DNA of 64,000 nt. Origin: Verrucomicrobiia bacterium. Lineage in GTDB: Bacteria; Verrucomicrobiota; Verrucomicrobiia; Verrucomicrobiales; DEV007. Of this stretch, positions 27,698-34,681 are shown one piece after another. Every line of letters begins with the position of its first letter. Position 1 is the stretch's first letter. Location: positions 186,001 through 250,000 of the forward strand of contig JAUIAH010000002.1 in assembly GCA_030425385.1 (NCBI GenBank), given 5' to 3'. The notes beneath the pieces are model-generated. The model had not been told where the DNA came from, searched no databases, and worked only from the letters and a program-made list of their open reading frames with translations. The translations under genes and the position numbers were made by a program.

Positions 27698-29083
27698 ATG
27701 GCTAAGATCGTAATTATCGATGACGAAGCGGCTGTCCTCAAGATGATGTCGCAGCTTTGCGAGCGTCTGGGTCACGAGACCTATGCGTTCCAAACGGGCA
27801 CCGAAGAGATGTCATTCATCCGTCGTAACACTCCCGAAATCCTCATCGTCGATCTCAAGATAGGGGATATGGATGGTCTCGACATCATCCAGCAGTGCCA
27901 CATCCAGTATCCGAACATGGCCATTATCATGGTGACGGGATACGGGAGCGTCAAGATTGCGGTCGATGCCATGAAATTTGGGGCATTTGACTACCTTTCC
28001 AAGCCTTTCGAGCTCGATGATCTCCAACGGATTATCAATCGCGCCGTGGCCACCGGAGCTCGCAAGGATCAGCCTCAAAAGGAAGATCCCTATTCCCGCC
28101 CTACCCTGGCGACCTTCGGCGAGCGCTCCAAATTGGTGGGCAGCAGTGAGCCGATTAAGAAGATCATGTCGGTGGTCAAGAAAGTGGCGGACAATGACAG
28201 TCCCGTCCTCCTTGAGGGTGAGTTTGGATCGGGTAAGCAGATGGTGGCTCGCGCCATCCACAACCAGTCCCGACGCAACAGCGCGCCCTTTAAAGTGCTT
28301 CACTGCAGTGCCTTGCCCGAAGAATTACTAGAACTTGAGCTCTTTGGCGGAGCCGCCCACACGGGCGAGACCATCTTCATGCGGGCTCAAGGGGGCACCG
28401 TGGTTCTGGAAGAGGTCAATGTCCTCCCGGTCCGTTTGCAGAGCCAGTTAGACGCGTTCCTTGAGGACATCAATAATCGACGCGTTCACGGATCCTTGCC
28501 GGCCAATCTCGACTTCCGCTTCGTCTCGACCTCGACCAAACCCTTGGAGAAGGAAGTCGCGGAGGGGAAATTCCGGGAAGATCTGTTCTACCGCATCTCC
28601 ATCATTCCGGTGTCCATGCCGCCGCTCCGTAGCCGCAAGGAAGACATCGCACCATTGGCCGAGCATTTCCTCAAGAACTACGCGAAGGTATCTCAGTCCA
28701 AGGTGAAGAGCGTGGACAAGTATGCCCTCCAGTTGCTCACGAACTACGCCTGGCCGGGCAACGTCGGTGAGCTGCAGAACGCCATCGAGCGCGCCTGCAC
28801 CTTTGCGGAGGATGATCGCCTCCGCCCGGTGGATCTTCCGCCCAAGATCACGCAGAAGATCGAGATCACGGATGAAGAGAACCAGAAACTCAAGCACCAG
28901 CTTCCCATCGGCAGCAAACTGTCCGATTACATCAAGAAGCAGGAGAAGATCTTTATTCAAGAGACCCTCAAATACAACGAGGGCTCACGCGAGAAGACCG
29001 CGAGCATGTTGGGGGTGAGCATCGCTACCCTCTATCGCAAGATGGGATTGAAGTTAGAGCGCGACAAGATGCTCAACTCTTAG
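27698..29083 (+). CDS. NtrC-family response regulator lacking a normal GAFTGA loop
   Basis: A 461-residue regulator with three domains. Residues 1-118 are a receiver (acidic pair Asp8/Asp9, phospho-acceptor Asp52 in LIVDLKIGDMDG, and Lys102 in YLSKPF). Residues 145-385 are an AAA+ domain with Walker A GEFGSGK (174-180) and the arginine finger region GKFREDLFYR (290-299). Residues 410-455 are a Fis-type HTH (NEGSREKTASMLGVSIATLY). In sigma-54 activators ELFG is followed by a loop with GAFTGA; here it reads ELFGGAAHTGETIF, several residues shorter and without that motif. Walker B is VVLEEV instead of LFLDEI. It is therefore doubtful that it activates sigma-54 polymerase. No kinase gene adjoins it. 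A strong terminator follows. Confidence 0.88.
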   Translation: MAKIVIIDDEAAVLKMMSQLCERLGHETYAFQTGTEEMSFIRRNTPEILIVDLKIGDMDGLDIIQQCHIQYPNMAIIMVTGYGSVKIAVDAMKFGAFDYLSKPFELDDLQRIINRAVATGARKDQPQKEDPYSRPTLATFGERSKLVGSSEPIKKIMSVVKKVADNDSPVLLEGEFGSGKQMVARAIHNQSRRNSAPFKVLHCSALPEELLELELFGGAAHTGETIFMRAQGGTVVLEEVNVLPVRLQSQLDAFLEDINNRRVHGSLPANLDFRFVSTSTKPLEKEVAEGKFREDLFYRISIIPVSMPPLRSRKEDIAPLAEHFLKNYAKVSQSKVKSVDKYALQLLTNYAWPGNVGELQNAIERACTFAEDDRLRPVDLPPKITQKIEITDEENQKLKHQLPIGSKLSDYIKKQEKIFIQETLKYNEGSREKTASMLGVSIATLYRKMGLKLERDKMLNS

Positions 29084-29122
29084 GCTACCTGGATGGTCAT
29101 TCTTGGTTGAAGTTACGAGGTT

Positions 29123-29153
29123 AGAAAGCGAGCTCATGCAGAGCTCGCTTTCT
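29123..29153 (+). terminator. Rho-independent terminator after the NtrC-like gene
   Basis: AGAAAGCGAGCTC pairs perfectly with GAGCTCGCTTTCT around an ATGCA loop, 39 bases after the stop codon. The right arm ends in TTTCTTGCTT. The self-complementary A-rich and T-rich ends could also let it work on the other strand. Confidence 0.8.
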
Positions 29154-29213
29154 TGCTTCAGGCACCCTTGAAAGCGGTTGCCTCTCAGGCCAACCTTGCG
29201 CACTATGGGCCCT

Positions 29214-29879
29214 ATGCGTTTCACGCTGAGCCGGATCGTACTTCTCCTCATGCTCTGCCATGTCGTCATCGGCTGTGGGACGCTGAGCCGATTCAAACCG
29301 CGCAGCCCCACTGACAAGGCGACGGCAGCGACTCCGCAAGAGGCGTCCGCGCGAGAGGCGGATAACAAGGAGGAGAAGGGCGATGACGATGACAGCGACG
29401 GCGACGCGGCTCGTCTGATCGCCGTGGATCAGACTCCATTCTTCCGCTGGCTCCGATCAGGTCTCCGCAAAGACGCGAAGCCTTCCCGATTCCTCAGCGC
29501 CTCCACGAAGGTCTTGTTACTGAAAGAGAATGAGGAGGACAAATTCTCCCGTGTCCGTCTGCCTGATGGCAAGAAGGGCTGGGTGCCATCCCGCTTCCTC
29601 ACAGAACTCTCAAAGGAGAAGCAGACCGAGGCAGCGGGAACGCCGGGCAAACCCGATCCCGCAGAAGCCGTCGCAGGGCCCCCATCACTCGAACCGCTCC
29701 GCGCCGCTGATCCTGCCTCACTACCGGGTTCGGAGGCGGCTCTCCCCTCCATCCCTGCGGACAAGCGCCCCAAGCCCATCATCAATGACTTTGGGATTCG
29801 CACCTCGCGCCCCAAGCCGGCGCCCCCATCGATCCCGGCCGAGTCCGGCGAATCCCCTGCTCCGCAAGAAGGGAACTAA
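29214..29879 (+). CDS. SH3-like domain lipoprotein
   Basis: A 221-residue protein starting at the ATG at 29214, chosen because it opens a lipoprotein signal peptide (MRFTLSRIVLLLML, then VVIGC). After an acidic linker (EEKGDDDDSDGD) there is one bacterial SH3-like unit at about residues 75-125 (FLSASTKVLLLKENEEDKF, then LPDGKKGWVPSRFL). The remaining 100 residues are Pro/Ala-rich and probably disordered. SH3b domains often bind cell-wall peptides. The fucU-like gene starts 7 bases after its stop. Confidence 0.75.
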   Translation: MRFTLSRIVLLLMLCHVVIGCGTLSRFKPRSPTDKATAATPQEASAREADNKEEKGDDDDSDGDAARLIAVDQTPFFRWLRSGLRKDAKPSRFLSASTKVLLLKENEEDKFSRVRLPDGKKGWVPSRFLTELSKEKQTEAAGTPGKPDPAEAVAGPPSLEPLRAADPASLPGSEAALPSIPADKRPKPIINDFGIRTSRPKPAPPSIPAESGESPAPQEGN

Positions 29880-29886
29880 CAGAACC

Positions 29887-30315
29887 ATGTTGCGCGGCAT
29901 TTCCCCCTTGCTCAGCCCAGAACTCCTCGCGACCCTCTGCCGCATGGGGCACGGGGACGAGATCGTCCTCGCGGACGCGCATTTCCCTGGACACTCCGTC
30001 CACCCTAACACGCTTCGAGCCGACGGGATACGAATCGCCCCTCTGCTAGAGGGCATCCTACCACTATTCGCACTCGATAGCTACGTGGAGGCACCCGTGC
30101 TCATGATGGCGCCCGTGGAGGGCGACTCCCCGGATCCTCAGGTGGAGATACGCTATCGCGAGGTGATAGATCGTCTGGCACCAGGCACTCCACCGATCGC
30201 AATGCTCGATCGCTTCGCCTTCTACGAGCGCGCTCGTGAAGCTTATGCGGTGGTCATGTCAGGGGACACGGCAACGTATGCGAATATCATCCTGAAGAAG
30301 GGAGTGACCACCTGA
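29887..30315 (+). CDS. fucU: RbsD/FucU family sugar mutarotase, FucU-like
   Basis: A 142-residue protein, the normal length for FucU, which interconverts the anomers of L-fucose. The family start is clear: LLSPELLATLCRMGHGDEIV followed by LADAHFPGHS, with the catalytic-type His22 and Asp30. The C-terminal RFAFYERAREAYAVVMSGD and TATYANIILKKGV also fit FucU better than RbsD. No fucose isomerase, kinase or aldolase adjoins it, but the large kinase fusion at 11.1-14.4 kb contains an FKP-like kinase, so a shared fucose pathway is possible though unproven. Confidence 0.88.
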   Translation: MLRGISPLLSPELLATLCRMGHGDEIVLADAHFPGHSVHPNTLRADGIRIAPLLEGILPLFALDSYVEAPVLMMAPVEGDSPDPQVEIRYREVIDRLAPGTPPIAMLDRFAFYERAREAYAVVMSGDTATYANIILKKGVTT

Positions 30316-30319
30316 GCTC

Positions 30320-31642
30320 ATGGATCTCTCCCCCGCAAGGATGTGCCTTTGGATTGGGATGACCCTATTGTTAGGTGCATTCGAAGCCTCCGCCGATTCT
30401 TCCTATGCAACCTGGACCGCCGTCGACGGCCGCCAGATTCGAGCTCGCCTCCTCTCTGTGGACGAGGGTGATGCCACTTTTCTGTTAGAAAGCGGCAAGA
30501 GAGCCACGGTCGCGATCACACGTTTCCAGGAGAGCGATCGCGCCCGTATCGATCATTTCCGCAATCAGGGTCAGTATTGGCAACGACCACCACGTCACTA
30601 TCAATGGCCCACCCGCGTTCAGCTGAATTGGCTGCAGGAAACCGTGGAAGTCGTCATCGAAGATGTCGAAGAGGGGCGCTACATCTACCGTACGCCCCAC
30701 TATGAATTCGAGGCCGATGCGAAATTGGCGCCTAACCTCGTCAAGGATATCTCTCGGATCTTCGAAGTCACTCACAAAGCGCTATCAAGTAATCCGTTAG
30801 GCCTGCGTCTCTCGCGCCCTCGCAGCGGCTACTTCAAGATCCGCCTCTTCCAAAGCACGGTGGGCTATCGCATGGCGGGTGGCATGTCGGGCGCAGCCGG
30901 TGTCTATTCCACTGAGACCAAACAGATTCTCGTGCCCTTCCGCTCTCTCGGTCTGCGTCAGGCCAATCAAGCCTGGGTCCGGCGCGGTGGCTACTATGAT
31001 CCCACGACCTTGATCCATGAAGCCACCCATCAGCTTTTGGATCATTGGCTCGATGTCGCCCCCATCTGGTTCAATGAAGGCTTTGCTGATCTCGTAGGAG
31101 CCGCGCAGTATGATAGCGGGAAATTGCTCTTCAACCGCCTGGAACAAGGCATGAAAGAGCGCCTCACGGCAGGCTTGCGGGACGGTAGCATCATCAAGGA
31201 TCTGGGCCCCTCCGGTTTGGAGGTTCCCATCGATGTGAATCGAGTTCTCTTAGCTCCACAACGGCAGTTCATGGGCTTTCCACCCGCCCCTGCCCTTCCC
31301 CACGCCGAGATCTTGCATCATTACCATTCGGCGATGCTCCTCACCTACTTCTTTCTCCATGACGGTGGTGAAGCAGGCGCCGCTCGCTTGCGCCTGTATC
31401 TGGAAGACTACCGACGCGAAGTCACTGAGAAGGGACTGCACGAGATCGTACTCCCTGACCAAATCACCAATGATGACGAACGCGACGAGGTCGGGCGCCT
31501 CATCGCGAAGCGGATGGTCATCCAGCGCAATGCCTCCAAGAAGGCCTTTGCGCAACTGGCTGCAGGCCGCTCAGACGAGGCACTCTTCGCGGCCATGCGG
31601 CAATTTTATGAGGAGCGCGCCATCCAGCTCAAAGCTCGCTAG
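30320..31642 (+). CDS. Secreted SHD1-domain zinc metalloprotease-like protein
   Basis: A 440-residue protein that begins 4 bases after fucU. It has a signal peptide (cleavage near EASA) and an SHD1-like domain at about residues 28-80 (TWTAVDGRQIRARLLSVDEG, then VAITRFQESDRARI), common in PVC secreted proteins. The catalytic part has TLIHEATHQLL at about 230-240, which is a gluzincin HExxH site (His233, Glu234, His237), and APIWFNEGFADLVG with Glu253 as the third zinc ligand. It is probably an envelope peptidase. Substrate unknown. Confidence 0.78.
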   Translation: MDLSPARMCLWIGMTLLLGAFEASADSSYATWTAVDGRQIRARLLSVDEGDATFLLESGKRATVAITRFQESDRARIDHFRNQGQYWQRPPRHYQWPTRVQLNWLQETVEVVIEDVEEGRYIYRTPHYEFEADAKLAPNLVKDISRIFEVTHKALSSNPLGLRLSRPRSGYFKIRLFQSTVGYRMAGGMSGAAGVYSTETKQILVPFRSLGLRQANQAWVRRGGYYDPTTLIHEATHQLLDHWLDVAPIWFNEGFADLVGAAQYDSGKLLFNRLEQGMKERLTAGLRDGSIIKDLGPSGLEVPIDVNRVLLAPQRQFMGFPPAPALPHAEILHHYHSAMLLTYFFLHDGGEAGAARLRLYLEDYRREVTEKGLHEIVLPDQITNDDERDEVGRLIAKRMVIQRNASKKAFAQLAAGRSDEALFAAMRQFYEERAIQLKAR

Positions 31643-31682
31643 ACGAAGGGCAAGGGCATGATCGAGCTTGCACGAAGCTGAG

Positions 31683-31700
31683 GAACCCCGTCAGGTCTGG
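31683..31700 (+). other. Sequence like the 5' half of the SRP RNA core
   Basis: The 18 bases GAACCCCGTCAGGTCTGG match the conserved 5' side of the bacterial SRP RNA (4.5S) core. The required 3' partner (a GGAAGG-type loop and AGCAGC) does not follow; instead the LAB_N start codon comes two bases later. This may be a relic of an SRP RNA gene or a chance match. Confidence 0.25.
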
Positions 31701-31702
31701 GC

Positions 31703-32077
31703 ATGGTCCAAACGCTCTGCCCACACTGTCACGAACTCTTGCCGGAAGGCACCGGTTTCCTGGCGCCCTATCTCCAATCACTCTTGCCTTGGCTCTACAC
31801 TTCCTCCTCCCTTTGGACGGTGGTCGGGTTTGCCGGGGCGTTGATCTTTGGCAGCCGCTTCGTCTTCCAATGGATCCACTCGGAGAAACGCAAACGCCTC
31901 GTGGTACCTTCCTACTTCTGGCACCTCAGCTTCTGGGGCAGCACCTTCAATTTCATCTACGCCTTACATTTAGACAAGGCACCTCTCATTCTAGGAAGCT
32001 GTTTCCTCCCCTTCCTCTACGGTCGCAACCTCGTGCTCCTATACCGCGGACAAAAGGATGACGTCACCAGCAACTGA
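31703..32077 (+). CDS. Lipid A biosynthesis N-terminal domain (LAB_N) membrane protein
   Basis: A 124-residue membrane protein with three segments. The LAB_N signature is strong: FGSRFVFQWIHSEKRKRLVV, then PSYFWHLSFWGSTFNFIYAL, then FLYGRNLVL. Such small proteins occur alone or fused in front of lipid A disaccharide synthase, and often beside glycosyltransferases. A CPHC motif (LCPHCHELL) near the start is not part of the domain and could mean that the true start is further downstream. The exact function is not established. Confidence 0.82.
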   Translation: MVQTLCPHCHELLPEGTGFLAPYLQSLLPWLYTSSSLWTVVGFAGALIFGSRFVFQWIHSEKRKRLVVPSYFWHLSFWGSTFNFIYALHLDKAPLILGSCFLPFLYGRNLVLLYRGQKDDVTSN

Positions 32078-32086
32078 CCCGCCCTA

Positions 32087-33142
32087 TCAGTCTTCCATGA
32101 ACGGCTCGTCGGAAACAGGATGATCCGTGCTTTCGTCTAACGAATCACTTGAGCGCTGGATCGCGCGTTCCGCACGCCCAGGCAGATCCGCAGCAATGTG
32201 GAAGAGGGCATCGCCTTCATCGGCAATGCCCAGATTCGTACGCCCAATCACGACACCGTGTTCCCGCGGATAGATCCGCACTTCTTCTTTGCCGAACGGA
32301 TCCGAGATGAATCCTAACACCGTCTCCTCATCTACCACTTTTCCCAACGGGACCAAAGGCGTGAAGGTCCCGCCGCGGGGAGCCCGCTCCCAGAAAGTGC
32401 GATCAGAAAAGACCGGCTTGCTAAAGGGTGAGGATTTCTTCTCTGCAGGCAACATCCCAAGGTGACGCAACACATTGATGATCCCCCGTTGCCCGAAGCG
32501 GAGGGAAGGCGCATCCAGCCGAAGAGACTCTCCCCCTTCGAAGGTCAACAGCGCCTTGCCTTGTTTCTCAAAACTCTCGCGAAGGGAACCCTCACGAAGT
32601 GGCGACTCAATCACCACCGGGCACCCAAAGACCTGCGCCAGCTCCCTCGCCTTGGCATTTCCCGTGGTGATCCGAATTTGCGGAAGATTCGACCGATGCT
32701 GGGCGCCAGTGTGCAAATCAATGCCGTAATCGGCTCGCTGAACCACCTCTTCCATGAAGGTGCGCGCTAACCGAGCCCCAAAGCTTCCAGAGGCCGATCC
32801 AGGAAAGAGTCGATTGAGATCCCGTCGATCTGGCAAGTAGCGAGACCGCGCAATGAATGCCGGTTGATTGACGATCGGCACGACCAAGACATCCCCGCGC
32901 AGCCGATGGAGAAGGCGCATCTTGAGCAAACGGCGCAAGATCTCGACACCGTTCAATTCATCGCCATGGATACCAGCACTAATAAAGACACAAGGCCCGG
33001 GGCGTTTGCCACGCAGGACATTGACTGGCATGAGCACCTCTTCGTGGGTGATGAGGTGGCCGACGACCACTTTAGCCACACCACGCTCACCGGGCTTGAA
33101 CGCGGTGCCGCCGACAACGAGAGACTCGATTCTATCATTCAT
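32087..33142 (-). CDS. Succinylglutamate desuccinylase/aspartoacylase family protein
   Basis: A 351-residue zinc amidohydrolase of the AstE/AspA family, starting at the ATG at 33142. Zinc ligands are in FISAGIHGDELNG (His59, Glu62) and DLHTG; the fold signature SRYLPDRRDLNRLFPG is also present. A C-terminal beta domain of about 100 residues (EETVLGFISDPFG, then GVVIGRTNLG) is typical of the branch that travels with RimK. It is 19 bases downstream of rimK in one operon with the retropepsin-like gene. It might trim groups added by RimK; this is inferred from context. Confidence 0.87.
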   Translation of the reverse strand: MNDRIESLVVGGTAFKPGERGVAKVVVGHLITHEEVLMPVNVLRGKRPGPCVFISAGIHGDELNGVEILRRLLKMRLLHRLRGDVLVVPIVNQPAFIARSRYLPDRRDLNRLFPGSASGSFGARLARTFMEEVVQRADYGIDLHTGAQHRSNLPQIRITTGNAKARELAQVFGCPVVIESPLREGSLRESFEKQGKALLTFEGGESLRLDAPSLRFGQRGIINVLRHLGMLPAEKKSSPFSKPVFSDRTFWERAPRGGTFTPLVPLGKVVDEETVLGFISDPFGKEEVRIYPREHGVVIGRTNLGIADEGDALFHIAADLPGRAERAIQRSSDSLDESTDHPVSDEPFMED

Positions 33143-33161
33143 CGATCCACCATCTAGAGGC

Positions 33162-34067
33162 CTAGCCGGAGCCACGCGTCCGATTGCGCCCCGGCTTGGC
33201 TGTCTTGGCAATGAAATCGATGATCAATCCGGCAATATCTTTGCCAGTGGCTTTCTCGATGCCTTCCAACCCTGGAGACGAATTCACTTCCATGATGACG
33301 GGCCCGTGATTAGAGCGCAGCAAGTCGACTCCTGCCACGTTCAGTCCCATCACCTTCGCAGCCCGCGTCGCCGTGGACCGCTCTTCTGGCGTGATGCGGA
33401 TGACCTCGGCAGAGCCACCGCGATGGAGATTGGAACGGAACTCGCCCTCTTTCCCCTGCCGCTTCATCGCAGCAACGACCTTGTCCCCCACCACCAAACA
33501 CCGGATGTCTGCGCCACCCGCTTCTTTGATAAACTCCTGCGCGAGGATATTCGCGTTGAGACCCCGGAATGCCTCGATCACACTCTCCGCCGCCTTACTC
33601 GTTTCCGCAAGAACGACGCCCACGCCCTGCGTACCTTCTAAAAGCTTGATCACCAAAGGCGCCCCGCCGCATTCCCTAATCAAATGCTTCGTTGCACGCG
33701 GATCGTGGGCAAAGGCTGTCACTGGGAGTCCCAGTCCTTTGCGAGCAAGAAGCTGCATGCTACGCAACTTATCCCGGGAACGCGTGATCGCGACGGATTC
33801 ATTGACGCAATAAACCCCCATCATCTCAAACTGCCGCACCACCGCCGTGCCAAAGAACGTTCGCGAGGCGCCAATTCTCGGGATGATCGCATCATAGCCG
33901 CTCAACTCCTTATCACCCAGAAAGATGCGAGGATTGTGAGCCGTGATGTTCATGTGACATTTCAAATAATCCACCACGTGTACCTCATGATCACGCTCCT
34001 TGGCAGCCTCTACCAAACTGTTTGTAGAATAAAGACGACGGTTACGAGAGAGAATAGCAATCTTCAT
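33162..34067 (-). CDS. rimK: RimK-type alpha-L-glutamate ligase
   Basis: A 301-residue ATP-grasp ligase. It shows the family N-terminus ([15 protein letters not shown]), the conserved [20 protein letters not shown], the ATP-binding stretch [20 protein letters not shown], and the metal-binding end [15 protein letters not shown]. In E. coli RimK adds glutamates to the C-terminus of S6 and makes poly-glutamate. It is flanked closely by a retropepsin-like protease gene (3 bases upstream) and the AstE-like gene, the classic RimK gene neighbourhood. The acceptor here is unknown. Confidence 0.95.
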   Translation of the reverse strand: MKIAILSRNRRLYSTNSLVEAAKERDHEVHVVDYLKCHMNITAHNPRIFLGDKELSGYDAIIPRIGASRTFFGTAVVRQFEMMGVYCVNESVAITRSRDKLRSMQLLARKGLGLPVTAFAHDPRATKHLIRECGGAPLVIKLLEGTQGVGVVLAETSKAAESVIEAFRGLNANILAQEFIKEAGGADIRCLVVGDKVVAAMKRQGKEGEFRSNLHRGGSAEVIRITPEERSTATRAAKVMGLNVAGVDLLRSNHGPVIMEVNSSPGLEGIEKATGKDIAGLIIDFIAKTAKPGRNRTRGSG

Positions 34068-34070
34068 GAG

Positions 34071-34559
34071 TTATTGGGGATTGGGGACATCATACTGACA
34101 ATGGAGATCCTGACTGGCGACATAGGAACGTCCAGGAGCAACGGTAAAACGTTGCGCCATATCGACGCGGCCTAAAAGCATGCGAAACTTCATGCCCTCC
34201 CTATTGGATAAATTCAGCTGGATGGGAAATGAGAATTTGCCGAGGAAAGCGGTGGTCTCAATATAAAGACGCTCTTCTTCATGGCCGCCAGAATCCTTCA
34301 CCACACGCCGGTCGACGACCGGAGCCTCACATGTTAACATGAGCTCTGACCGATCCACCAATGGATGGAGGTGAAAGCGAGTCCACTCGGCACCATCTTT
34401 CTCAAAGATCTCGTAGTCGTGCGTGTGCAAGCAGGAAGAACGCGCCCCCGTATCAATCTTCGCCTTGATACCGGGGATGCCGAGATCTGGAAAGGATAGC
34501 CATTCTCGCCAGCCGATCAGCGGCAAAGAATCGTCTACAGGAGTCTTCGGTTCCGTCAT
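34071..34559 (-). CDS. RimK-associated retropepsin-like protease (PF05618 family)
   Basis: A 162-residue protein from the ATG at 34559, which has GGGGA seven bases upstream. The motif IKAKIDTGARSSCLHTHDYE contains the Asp-Thr-Gly of retropepsin-like aspartic proteases, and GMKFRMLLGRVDMAQRFTV closes the fold. The family is often annotated as ATP-dependent zinc protease although the fold is aspartic-like. It is the first gene of the rimK operon. Relatives take part in glutamate-tail regulation of RimK targets; that role is inferred here. Confidence 0.87.
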   Translation of the reverse strand: MTEPKTPVDDSLPLIGWREWLSFPDLGIPGIKAKIDTGARSSCLHTHDYEIFEKDGAEWTRFHLHPLVDRSELMLTCEAPVVDRRVVKDSGGHEEERLYIETTAFLGKFSFPIQLNLSNREGMKFRMLLGRVDMAQRFTVAPGRSYVASQDLHCQYDVPNPQ

Positions 34560-34681
34560 GGTCAATCCCCGGAGCTTGGACGTGCTTTGCCCGGAGGCAA
34601 GGATCAATCTCAGGCATTGGAAAGGGAACTTCTCTGAGTTCAAGAGTGACGACCACTCTGTTCGCCCCGTAGGCTTCCAGC

